64,000 bases of DNA, taken from Eurosta solidaginis. Taxonomy: Eukaryota > Arthropoda > Insecta > Diptera > Tephritidae. Below, one piece after another: positions 51,093-63,603 of the stretch (positions are counted from its first letter, which is position 1; every line of letters starts with the position of its first letter). The notes beneath the pieces were generated by a model that worked only from the letters and a program-made list of their open reading frames with translations, did not search any database and had not been told where the DNA came from. Position numbers and translations under genes: made by a program. The stretch spans positions 124,001 through 188,000 of the forward strand of contig NW_027137011.1 in NCBI RefSeq assembly GCF_040869045.1, given 5' to 3'.

Positions 51093-54000
51093 GATGCAAA
51101 CAACTGCTGAGTTATCTACTCAAATTTGTTGAACAAAACGACTTACGTATTTTAAGCATGCTAGCCTTTAGCCCGGTAAACAAAATAAAAAAAAAAAACG
51201 CAATATGTAGGCTACACGAGAACGGAGACGTCGAGTAACCAAAACAAATGCGTTAAACAAATTCGTACACGTTATTTATAAATTTAACTCTAGAATTAAA
51301 GGATATACAACGAGAAACAACGTTTGACAACCTTTAAACAGTTTTAATAACTATCTCAAAAATTTTCGCTCTGATGCAAACAACTGATGAGTTATCTACT
51401 CAAATTTGTTGAACAAAACGACTTACGTATTTTAAACATGCTAACCTTTAGCCCGGTAAGCAAATTAAAAAAAAACGCAATATGTAGGCTACACGAGAAC
51501 GGAGACGTCGATTAACCAAAACAAATGCGTTAAACAAATTCGTACACGTTATTTATCAATTTAACTCTAGAATTAAAGGATATACAACGAGAAACAACGT
51601 TTGACAACCTTTAAACAGTTTTAATAACTATCTCAAAAATTGTCGCTCTGATGCAAACAACTGATGAGTTATCTACTCAAATTTGTTGAACAAAACGACT
51701 TACGTATTCTAAACATGCTAACCTTTAGCCCGGTAAGCAAATTAAAAAAAAAAACGCAATATGTAGGCTACACGAGAACGGAGACGTCGAGTAACCAAAA
51801 CAAATGCGTTAAACAAATTCGTACACGTTATTTATCAATTTAACTCTAGAATTAAAGGATATACAACGAGAAACAACGTTTTTCAACCTTTAAACAGTTT
51901 TAATAACTATCTCAAAAATTGTCGCTCTGATGCAAACACCTGATGAGTTATCTACTTAAAATTGTTTAACAAAACGACTTACGTATTTTAAGCATGCTAA
52001 CTTTTAGCCCGGTAAGCAAATTAAAAAAAACGCAATATGTAGGCTACACAAGAACGGAAACGTCGAGTAACCAAAACAAATGCATTAAACAAATTCGTAC
52101 ACGTTATTTATCAATTTAACTCTAGAATTAAAGAATATACAACGAGAAACAACGTTTGACAACCTTTAAACAGTTTTAATAACTATCTCAAAAATTGTCG
52201 GTCTGATGGAAACAACTGATGAGTTATCTACTTAAATTTGTTGAACAAAACGACTTACGTATTTTAAGCATGCTAACCTTTAGCCCGGTAAGCAAATTAA
52301 AAAAAAAACGCAATATGTAGGCTACACGAGAACGGAGACATCGAGTAACCAAAACAAATGCGTTAAACAAATTCGTACACGTTATTTATCAATTTAACTC
52401 TAGAATTAAAGGATATACAACGAGAAACAACGTTTGACAACCTTTAAACAGTTTTAATAACTATCTCAAAAATTGTCGGTCTGATGCAAACAACTGATGA
52501 GTTATCTACTTAAATTTGTTGAACAAAACGACTTACGTATTTTAAGCATGCTAACCTTTAGCCCGGTAAGCAAATTAAAAAAAACGCAATATGTAGGCTA
52601 CACGAGAACGGAGACGTCGAGTAACCAAAACAAATGCGTTAAACAAATTCGTACACGTTATTTATAAATTTAACTCTAGAATTAAAGGATATACAACGAG
52701 AAACAACGTTTGACAACCTTTAAACAGTTTTAATAACTATCTCAAAAATTGTCGGTCTGATGGAAACAACTGATGAGTTATCTACTTAAATTTGTTGAAC
52801 AAAACGACTTACGTATTTTAAGCATGCTAACCTTTAGCCCGGTAAGCAAATTAAAAAAAAAACGCAATATGTAGGCTACACGAGAACGGAGACATCGAGT
52901 AACCAAAACAAATGCGTTAAACAAATTCGTACACGTTATTTATCAATTTAACTCTAGAATTATGGGATATACAACGAGAAACAACGTTTGACAACCTTTA
53001 AACAGTTTTAATAACTATCTCAAAAATTGTCGCTCTGATGCAAACAATTGATGAGTTATCTACTCAAATTTGTTGAACAAAACGACTTACGTATTTTAAG
53101 CATGCTAACCTTTAGCCCGGTAAGCAAATTAAAAAAAAAAACGCAATATGTAGGCTACACGAGAACGGAGACATCGAGTAACCAAAACAAATGCGTTAAA
53201 CAAATTCGTACACGTTATTTATCAATTTAACTCTAGAATTATGGGATATACAACGAGAAACAACGTTTGACAACCTTTAAACAGTTTTAATAACTATCTC
53301 AAAAATTGTCGCTCTGATGCAAACAACTGATGAGTTATCTACTTAAATTTGTTGAACAAAACGACTTACGTATTTTAAGCATGCTAACCTTTAGCCCGGT
53401 AATCAAATTACAAAAAAAACGCAATATGTAGGCTACACGAGAACGGAGACGTCGAGTAACCAAAACAAATACGTTAAACAAATTCGTACACGTTATTTAT
53501 CAATTTAACTCTAGAATTAAAGGATATACAACGAGAAACAACGTTTGACAACCTTTAAACAGTTTTAATAACTATCTCAAAAATTGTCGCTCTGATGCAA
53601 ACAACTGATGAGTTATCTACTTAAATTTGTTGAACAAAACGACTTACGTATTTTAAGCATGCTAACCTTTAGCCCGGTAAGCAAATTAAAAAAAAAACGC
53701 AATATGTAGGCTACACGAGAACGGAGACATCGAGTAACCAAAACAAATGCGTTAAACAAATTCGTACACGTTATTTATCAATTTAACTCTAGAATTAAAG
53801 GATATACAACGAGAAACAACGTTTGACAACCTTTAAACAGTTTTAATAACTATCTCAAAAATTGTCGCTCTGATGCAAACAACTGATGAGTTATCTACTT
53901 AAATTTGTTGAACAAAACGACTTACGTATTTTAAGCATGCTAACCTTTAGCCCGGTAATCAAATTACAAAAAAAACGCAATATGTAGGCTACACGAGAAC

Positions 54001-54427
54001 GGAGACGTCGAGTAACCAAAACAAATACGTTAAACAAATTCGTACACGTTATTTATCAATTTAACTCTAGAATTAAAGGATATACAACGAGAAACAACGT
54101 TTGACAACCTTTAAACAGTTTTAATAACTATCTCAAAAATTGTCGCTCTGATGCAAACAACTGATGAGTTATCTACTTAAATTTGTTTAACAAAACGACT
54201 TACGTATTTTAAGCATGCTAACCTTTAGCCCGGTAAGCAAATTAAAAAAAAAACGCAATATGTAGGCTACACGAGAACGGAGACGTCGAGTAACCAAAAC
54301 AAATGCGTTAAACAAATTCGTACACGTTATTTATCAATTTAACTCTAGAATTAAAGGATATACAACAAGAAACAACGTTTGACAACCTTTAAACAGTTTT
54401 AATAACTATCTCAAAAATTGTCGCTCT
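51093..54427 (+). repeat. Right-hand higher-order repeat S1 (12 monomers, 3,335 bp)
   Basis: The unit begins with a CTGCTGAG/CTAGCC monomer bearing GGTAAACAAAATAAAA. It then runs through ATTTATAAATTT, TATTCTAAAC, CGTTTTTCAACC with ACACCTGATG, ACAAGAACGGAAACG, GGTCTGATGGAAAC, AATTATGGG, CAATTGATGAG and GGTAATCAAATTAC types, and ends in ACAACAAGAAAC. The series is absent from the left half of the array. Confidence 0.87.
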
Positions 54428-57400
54428 GATGCAAACAACTGCTGAGTTATCTACTCAAATTTGTTGAACAAAACGACTTACGTATTTTAAGCATGCTAGC
54501 CTTTAGCCCGGTAAACAAAATAAAAAAAAAAACGCAATATGTAGGCTACACGAGAACGGAGACGTCGAGTAACCAAAACAAATGCGTTAAACAAATTCGT
54601 ACACGTTACTTATAAATTTAACCCTAGAATTAAAGGATATACAACGAGAAACAACGTTTGACAACCTTTAAACAGTTTTAATAACTATCTCAAAAATTTT
54701 CGCTCTGATGCAAACAACTGATGAGTTATCTACTCAAATTTGTTGAACAAAACGACTTACGTATTTTAAACATGCTAACCTTTAGCCCGGTAAGCAAATT
54801 AAAAAAAAAACGCAATATGTAGGCTACACGAGAACGGAGACGTCGAGTAACCAAAACAAATGCGTTAAACAAATTCGTACACGTTATTTATCAATTTGAA
54901 CTCTAGAATTAAAGGATATACAACGAGAAACAACGTTTGACAACCTTTAAACAGTTTTAATAACTATCTCAAAAATTGTCGCTCTGATGCAAACAACTGA
55001 TGAGTTATCTACTCAAATTTGTTGAACAAAACGACTTACGTATTCTAAACATGCTAACCTTTAGCCCGGTAAGCAAATTAAAAAAAAAACGCAATATGTA
55101 GGCTACACGAGAACGGAGACGTCGAGTAACCAAAACAAATGCGTTAAACAAATTCGTACACGTTATTTATCAATTTAACTCTAGAATTAAAGGATATACA
55201 ACGAGAAACAACGTTTTTCAACCTTTAAACAGTTTTAATAACTATCTCAAAAATTGTCGCTCTGATGCAAACACCTGATGAGTTATCTACTTAAAATTGT
55301 TTAACAAAACGACTTACGTATTTTAAACATGCTAACCTTTAGCCCGGTAAGCAAATTAAAAAAAAAACGCAATATGTAGGCTACACGAGAACAGAGACGT
55401 CGAGTAACCAAAACAAATGCGTTAAACAAATTCGTACACGTTATTTATCAATTTAACTCTAGAATTAAATGATATACAACGAGAAACAACGTTTGACAAC
55501 CTTTAAACAGTTTTAATAACTATCTCAAAAATTGTCGCTCTGACGCAAACAACTGATGAGTTATCTACTTAAATTTGTTGAACAAAACGACTTACGTATT
55601 TTAAGCATGCTAACCTTTAGCCCGGTAAGCAAATTAAAAAAAAAAAACGCAATATGTAGGCTACACGAGAACAGAGACATCGAGTAACCAAAACAAATGC
55701 GTTAAACAAATTCGTACACGTTATTTATCAATTTAACTCTAGAATTAAAGGATATACAACGAGAAAGAACGTTTGACAACCTTTAAACAGTTTTAATAAC
55801 TATCTCAAAAATTGTCGGTCTGATGCAAACAACTGATGAGTTATCTACTTAAATTTGTTGAACAAAACGACTTACGTATTTTAAGCATGCTAACTTTTAG
55901 CCCGGTAAGCAAATTAAAAAAAACGCAATATGTAGGCTACACAAGAACGGAAACGTCGAGTAACCAAAACAAATGCATTAAACAAATTCGTACACGTTAT
56001 TTATCAATTTAACTCTAGAATTAAAGATATACAACGAGAAACAACGTTTGACAACCTTTAAACAGTTTTAATAACTATCTCAAAAATTGTCGGTCTGATG
56101 GAAACAACTGATGAGTTATCTACTTAAATTTGTTGAACAAAACGACTTACGTATTTTAAGCATGCTAACCTTTAGCCCGGTAAGCAAATTAAAAAAAAAA
56201 ACGCAATATGTAGGCTACACGAGAACGGAGACATCGAGTAACCAAAACAAATGCGTTAAACAAATTCGTACACGTTATTTATCAATTTAACTCTAGAATT
56301 AAAGGATATACAACGAGAAACAACGTTTGACAACCTTTAAACAGTTTTAATAACTATCTCAAAAATTGTCGGTCTGATGCAAACAACTGATGAGTTATCT
56401 ACTTAAATTTGTTGAACAAAACGACTTACGTATTTTAAGCATGCTAACCTTTAGCCCGGTAAGCAAATTAAAAAAAACGCAATATGTAGGCTACACGAGA
56501 ACGGAGACGTCGAGTAACCAAAACAAATGCGTTAAACAAATTCGTACACGTTATTTATAAATTTAACTCTAGAATTAAAGGATATACAACGAGAAACAAC
56601 GTTTGACAACCTTTAAACAGTTTTAATAACTATCTCAAAAATTGTCGGTCTGATGGAAACAACTGATGAGTTATCTACTTAAATTCGTTGAACAAAACGA
56701 CTTACGTATTTTAAGCATGCTAACCTTTAGCCCGGTAAGCAAATTAAAAAAAAAACGCAATATGTAGGCTACACGAGAACGGAGACATCGAGTAACCAAA
56801 ACAAATGCGTTAAACAAATTCGTACACGTTATTTATCAATTTAACTCTAGAATTATGGGATATACAACGAGAAACAACGTTTGACAACCTTTAAACAGTT
56901 TTAATAACTATCTCAAAAATTGTCGCTCTGATGCAAACAATTGATGAGTTATCTACTCAAATTTGTTGAACAAAACGACTTACGTATTTTAAGCATGCTA
57001 ACCTTTAGCCCGGTAAGCAAATTAAAAAAAAAAACGCAATATGTAGGCTACACGAGAACGGAGACATCGAGTAACCAAAACAAATGCGTTAAACAAATTC
57101 GTACACGTTATTTATCAATTTAACTCTAGAATTATGGGATATACAACGAGAAACAACGTTTGACAACCTTTAAACAGTTTTAAAAACTATCTCAAAAATT
57201 GTCGCTCTGATGCAAACAACTGATGAGTTATCTACTTAAATTTGTTGAACAAAACGACTTACGTATTTTAAGCATGCTAACCTTTAGCCCGGTAATCAAA
57301 TTACAAAAAAAACGCAATATGTAGGCTACACGAGAACGGAGACGTCGAGTAACCAAAACAAATACGTTAAACAAATTCGTACACGTTATTTATCAATTTA

Positions 57401-58320
57401 ACTCTAGAATTAAAGGATATACAACGAGAAACAACGTTTGACAACCTTTAAACAGTTTTAATAACTATCTCAAAAATTGTCGCTCTGATGCAAACAACTG
57501 ATGAGTTATCTACTTAAATTTGTTGAACAAAACGACTTACGTATTTTAAGCATGCTAACCTTTAGCCCGGTAAGCAAATTAAAAAAAAAACGCAATATGT
57601 AGGCTACACGAGAACGGAGACATCGAGTAACCAAAACAAATGCGTTAAACAAATTCGTACACGTTATTTATCAATTTAACTCTAGAATTAAAGGATATAC
57701 AACGAGAAACAACGTTTGACAACCTTTAAACAGTTTTAATAACTATCTCAAAAATTGTCGCTCTGATGCAAACAACTGATGAGTTATCTACTTAAATTTG
57801 TTGAACAAAACGACTTACGTATTTTAAGCATGCTAACCTTTAGCCCGGTAATCAAATTACAAAAAAAACGCAATATGTAGGCTACACGAGAACGGAGACG
57901 TCGAGTAACCAAAACAAATACTTTAAACAAATTCGTACACGTTATTTATCAATTTAACTCTAGAATTAAAGGATATACAACGAGAAACAACGTTTGACAA
58001 CCTTTAAACAGTTTTAATAACTATCTCAAAAATTGTCGCTCTGATGCAAACAACTGATGAGTTATCTACTTAAATTTGTTTAACAAAACGACTTACGTAT
58101 TTTAAGCATGCTAACCTTTAGCCCGGTAAGCAAATTAAAAAAAAAACGCAATATGTAGGCTACACGAGAACGGAGACGTCGAGTAACCAAAACAAATGCG
58201 TTAAACAAATTCGTACACGTTATTTATCAATTTAACTCTAGAATTAAAGGATATACAACAAGAAACAACGTTTGACAACCTTTAAACAGTTTTAATAACT
58301 ATCTCAAAAATTGTCGCTCT
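54428..58320 (+). repeat. Right-hand higher-order repeat S2 (14 monomers, 3,893 bp)
   Basis: This has the same order as S1 but with two additional monomers after the CGTTTTTCAACC type, carrying GAACAGAG with TTAAATGAT and then GAACAGAGACATCG (55.3-55.8 kb). Private marks include GTTACTTATAAATTTAACCC near 54605 and an inserted G in CAATTTGAACTC near 54894. Confidence 0.87.
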
Positions 58321-59155
58321 GATGCAAACAACTGCTGAGTTATCTACTCAAATTTGTTGAACAAAACGACTTACGTATTTTAAGCATGCTAGCCTTTAGC
58401 CCGGTAAACAAAATAAAAAAAAAAACGCAATATGTAGGCTACACGAGAACGGAGACGTCGAGTAACCAAAACAAATGCGTTAAACAAATTCGTACACGTT
58501 ATTTATAAATTTAACTCTAGAATTAAAGGATATACAACGAGAAACAACGTTTGACAACCTTTAAACAGTTTTAGTAACTATCTCAAAAATTTTCGCTCTG
58601 ATGCAAACAACTGATGAGTTATCTACTCAAATTTGTTGAACAAAACGACTTACGTATTTTAAACATGCTAACCTTTAGCCCGGTAAGCAAATTAAAAAAA
58701 AAACGCAATATGTAGGCTACACGAGAACGGAGACGTCGAGTAACCAAAACAAATGCGTTAAACAAATTCGTACACGTTATTTATCAATTTAACTCTAGAA
58801 TTAAAGGATATACAACGAGAAACAACGTTTGACAACCTTTAAACAGTTTTAATAACTATCTCAAAAATTGTCGCTCTGATGCAAACAACTGATGAGTTAT
58901 CTACTCAAATTTGTTGAACAAAACGACTTACGTATTCTAAACATGCTAACCTTTAGCCCGGTAAGCAAATTAAAAAAAAAACGCAATATGTAGGCTACAC
59001 GAGAACGGAGACGTCGAGTAACCAAAACAAATGCGTTAAACAAATTCGTACACGTTATTTATCAATTTAACTCTAGAATTAAAGGATATACAACAAGAAA
59101 CAACGTTTGACAACCTTTAAACAGTTTTAATAACTATCTCAAAAATTGTCGCTCT
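58321..59155 (+). repeat. Three-monomer partial S unit (835 bp)
   Basis: Only the first three monomers of the S series are present (CTAGCC/GGTAAAC, ATTTATAAATTT, TATTCTAAAC); then the series restarts at 59156. The rare TTTTAGTAAC occurs both here (58573) and in the next unit (59409), so this is a fresh tandem duplication of the start of S3. Confidence 0.85.
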
Positions 59156-62100
59156 GATGCAAACAACTGCTGAGTTATCTACTCAAATTTGTTGAACAAA
59201 ACGACTTACGTATTTTAAGCATGCTAGCCTTTAGCCCGGTAAACAAAATAAAAAAAAAAACGCAATATGTAGGCTACACGAGAACGGAGACGTCGAGTAA
59301 CCAAAACAAATGCGTTAAACAAATTCGTACACGTTATTTATAAATTTAACTCTAGAATTAAAGGATATACAACGAGAAACAACGTTTGACAACCTTTAAA
59401 CAGTTTTAGTAACTATCTCAAAAATTTTCGCTCTGATGCAAACAACTGATGAGTTATCTACTCAAATTTGTTGAACAAAACGACTTACGTATTTTAAACA
59501 TGCTAACCTTTAGCCCGGTAAGCAAATTAAAAAAAAACGCAATATGTAGGCTACACGAGAACGGAGACGTCGAGTAACCAAAACAAATGCGTTAAACAAA
59601 TTCGTACACGTTATTTATCAATTTAACTCTAGAATTAAAGGATATACAACGAGAAACAACGTTTGACAACCTTTAAACAGTTTTAATAACTATCTCAAAA
59701 ATTGTCGCTCTGATGCAAACAACTGATGAGTTATCTACTCAAATTTGTTGAACAAAACGACTTACGTATTCTAAACATGCTAACCTTTAGCCCGGTAAGC
59801 AAATTAAAAAAAAAACGCAATATGTAGGCTACACGAGAACGGAGACGTCGAGTAACCAAAACAAATGCGTTAAACAAATTCGTACACGTTATTTATCAAT
59901 TTAACTCTAGAATTAAAGGATATACAACGAGAAACAACGTTTTTCAACCTTTAAACAGTTTTAATAACTATCTCAAAAATTGTCGCTCTGATGCAAACAC
60001 CTGATGAGTTATCTACTTAAAATTGTTTAACAAAACGACTTACGTATTTTAAACATGCTAACCTTTAGCCCGGTAAGCAAATTAAAAAAAAAACGCAATA
60101 TGTAGGCTACACGAGAACAGAGACGTCGAGTAACCAAAACAAATGCGTTAAACAAATTCGTACACGTTATTTATCAATTTAACTCTAGAATTAAATGATA
60201 TACAACGAGAAACAACGTTTGACAACCTTTAAACAGTTTTAATAACTATCTCAAAAATTGTCGCTCTGATGCAAACAACTGATGAGTTATCTACTTAAAT
60301 TTGTTGAACAAAACGACTTACGTATTTTAAGCATGCTAACCTTTAGCCCGGTAAGCAAATTAAAAAAAAAAACGCAATATGTAGGCTACACGAGAACAGA
60401 GACATCGAGTAACCAAAACAAATGCGTTAAACAAATTCGTACACGTTATTTATCAATTTAACTCTAGAATTAAAGGATATACAACGAGAAACAACGTTTG
60501 ACAACCTTTAAACAGTTTTAATAACTATCTCAAAAATTGTCGCTCTGATGCAAACAGCTGATGAGTTATCTACTTAAATTTGTTGAACAAAACGACTTAC
60601 GTATTTTAAGCATGCTAACTTTTAGCCCGGTAAGCAAATTAAAAAAAACGCAATATGTAGGCTACACAAGAACGGAAACGTCGAGTAACCAAACCAAATG
60701 CATTAAACAAATTCGTACACGTTATTTATCAATTTAACTCTAGAATTAAAGGATATACAACGAGAAACAACGTTTGACAACCTTTAAACAGTTTTAATAA
60801 CTATCTCAAAAATTGTCGGTCTGATGGAAACAACTGATGAGTTATCTACTTAAATTTGTTGAACAAAACGACTTACGTATTTTAAGCGTGCTAACCTTTA
60901 GCCCGGTAAGCAAATTAAAAAAAAAAAACGCAATACGTAGGCTACACGAGAACGGAGACATCGAGTAACCAAAACAAATGCGTTAAACAAATTCGTACAC
61001 GTTATTTATCAATTTAACTCTAGAATTAAAGGATATACAACGAGAAACAACGTTTGACAACCTTTAAACAGTTTTAATAACTATCTCAAAAATTGTCGGT
61101 CTGATGCAAACAACTGATGAGTTATCTACTTAAATTTGTTGAACAAAACGACTTACGTATTTTAAGCATGCTAACCTTTAGCCCGGTAAGCAAATTGAAA
61201 AAAACGCAATATGTAGGCTACACGAGAACGGAGACGTCGAGTAACCAAAACAAATGCGTTAAACAAATTCGTACACGTTATTTATAAATTTAACTCTAGA
61301 ATTAAAGGATATACAACGAGAAACAACGTTTGACAACCTTTAAACAGTTTTAATAACTATCTCAAAAATTGTCGGTCTGATGGAAACAACTGATGAGTTA
61401 TCTACTTAAATTTGTTGAACAAAACGACTTACGTATTTTAAGCATGCTAACCTTTAGCCCGGTAAGCAAATTAAAAAAAAAACGCAATATGTAGGCTACA
61501 CGAGAACGGAGACATCGAGTAACCAAAACAAATGCGTCAAACAAATTCGTACACGTTATTTATAAATTTAACTCTAGAATTAAAGGATATACAACGAGAA
61601 ACAACGTTTGACAACCTTTAAACAGTTTTAATAACTATCTCAAAAATTGTCGGTCTGATGGAAACAACTGATGAGTTATCTACTTAAATTTGTTGAACAA
61701 AACGACTTACGTATTTTAAGCATGCTAACCTTTAGCCCGGTAAGCAAATTAAAAAAAAAAACGCAATATGTAGGCTACACGAGAACGGAGACATCGAGTA
61801 ACCAAAACAAATGCGTTAAACAAATTCGTACACGTTATTTATCAATTTAACTCTAGAATTATGGGATATACAACGAGAAACAACGTTTGACAACCTTTAA
61901 ACAGTTTTAATAACTATCTCAAAAATTGTCGCTCTGATGCAAACAATTGATGAGTTATCTACTCAAATTTGTTGAACAAAACGACTTACGTATTTTAAGC
62001 ATGCTAACCTTTAGCCCGGTAAGCAAATTAAAAAAAAAACGCAATATGTAGGCTACACGAGAACGGAGACATCGAGTAACCAAAACAAATGCGTTAAACA

Positions 62101-63603
62101 AATTCGTACACGTTATTTATCAATTTAACTCTAGAATTATGGGATATACAACGAGAAACAACGTTTGACAACCTTTAAACAGTTTTAATAACTATCTCAA
62201 AAATTGTCGGTCTGATAGAAACAACTGATGAGTTATCTACTTAAATTTGTTGAACAAAACGACTTACGTATTTTAAGCATGCTAACCTTTAGCCCGGTAA
62301 GCAAATTAAAAAAAAAACGCAATATGTAGGCTACACGAGAACGGAGACATCCAGTAACCAAAACAAATGCGTTAAACAAATTCGTACACGTTATTTATCA
62401 ATTTAACTCTAGAATTATGGGATATACAACGAGAAACAACGTTTGACAACCTTTAAACAGTTTTAATAACTATCTCAAAAATTGTCGCTCTGATGCAAAC
62501 AATTGATGAGTTATCTACTCAAATTTGTTGAACAAAACGACTTACGTATTTTAAGCATGCTAACCTTTAGCCCGGTAAGCAAATTAAAAAAAAAACGCAA
62601 TATGTAGGCTACACGAGAACGGAGACATCGAGTAACCAAAACAAATGCGTTAAACAAATTCGTACACGTTATTTATCAATTTAACTCTAGAATTAAAGGA
62701 TATACAACGAGAAACAACGTTTGACAACCTTTAAACAGTTTTAATAACTATCTCAAAAATTGTCGCTCTGATGCAAACAACTGATGAGTTATCTACTTAA
62801 ATTTGTTGAACAAAACGACTTACGTATTTTAAGCATGCTAACCTTTAGCCCGGTAAGCAAATTAAAAAAAAAACGCAATATGTAGGCTACACGAGAACGG
62901 AGACATCGAGTAACCAAAACAAATGCGTTAAACAAATTCGTACACGTTATTTATCAATTTAACTCTAGAATTAAAGGATATACAACGAGAAACAACGTTT
63001 GACAACCTTTAAACAGTTTTAATAACTATCTCAAAAATTGTCGCTCTGATGCAAACAACTGATGAGTTATCTACTTAAATTTGTTGAACAAAACGACTTA
63101 CGTATTTTAAGCATGCTAACCTTTAGCCCGGTAATCAAATTACAAAAAAAACGCAATATGTAGGCTACACGAGAACGGAGACGTCGAGTAACCAAACCAA
63201 ATACGTTAAACAAATTCGTACACGTTATTTATCAATTTAACTCTAGAATTAAAGGATATACAACGAGAAACAACGTTTGACAACCTTTAAACAGTTTTAA
63301 TAACTATCTCAAAAATTGTCGCTCTGATGCAAACAACTGATGAGTTATCTACTTAAATTTGTTTAACAAAACGACTTACGTATTTTAAGCATGCTAACCT
63401 TTAGCCCGGTAAGCAAATTAAAAAAAAAACGCAATATGTAGGCTACACGAGAACGGAGACGTCGAGTAACCAAAACAAATGCGTTAAACAAATTCGTACA
63501 CGTTATTTATCAATTTAACTCTAGAATTAAAGGATATACAACAAGAAACAACGTTTGACAACCTTTAAACAGTTTTAATAACTATCTCAAAAATTGTCGC
63601 TCT
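59156..63603 (+). repeat. Right-hand higher-order repeat S3 (16 monomers, 4,448 bp)
   Basis: This follows the S2 order, including its two extra monomers, and adds two more in the GGTCTGATGG/AATTATGGG stretch (61.4-62.5 kb). Private changes include CAATACGTAGG near 60935, GCAAATTGAAAAAA near 61193, TCTGATAGAAAC near 62212 and CATCCAGTAACC near 62349. A further S unit starts at 63604 and runs off the right edge. Confidence 0.87.
62770..63047 (+). repeat. Representative satellite monomer (278 bp)
   Basis: This copy is close to the general consensus, differing mainly by GACATC in place of the common GACGTC. Visible elements in order are: the phase mark GATGCAAAC; a perfect 13-bp inverted repeat TTTGTT-G-AACAAA (62802-62814); TACGTA; the 8-bp palindrome AGCATGCT; GCCCGGTAAGCAAATT followed by the A-tract; AATATGTAGGCTACACGAG; the GACRTCGAG site; TCTAGA (62964-62969); two ACAACG motifs flanking AGAA; and TTTAAA. 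The density of short palindromes is notable. No CENP-B-box match and no convincing RNA polymerase III A and B boxes were seen. Confidence 0.9.

Noticed and set aside
53048..53230. 60-codon open frame in the satellite, repeated at 56941-57123
   Set aside because: Both depend on a CAATTGATGAG variant and on A-tract length, and are copies of the same S-module monomer. The frame changes with every A added or lost, so coding constraint is implausible.
62870..62930. RNA polymerase III B box on the minus strand (GGTTACTCGA)
   Set aside because: It departs from the GGTTCGANTCC pattern by inserted bases, and no paired A box was seen at a suitable distance.
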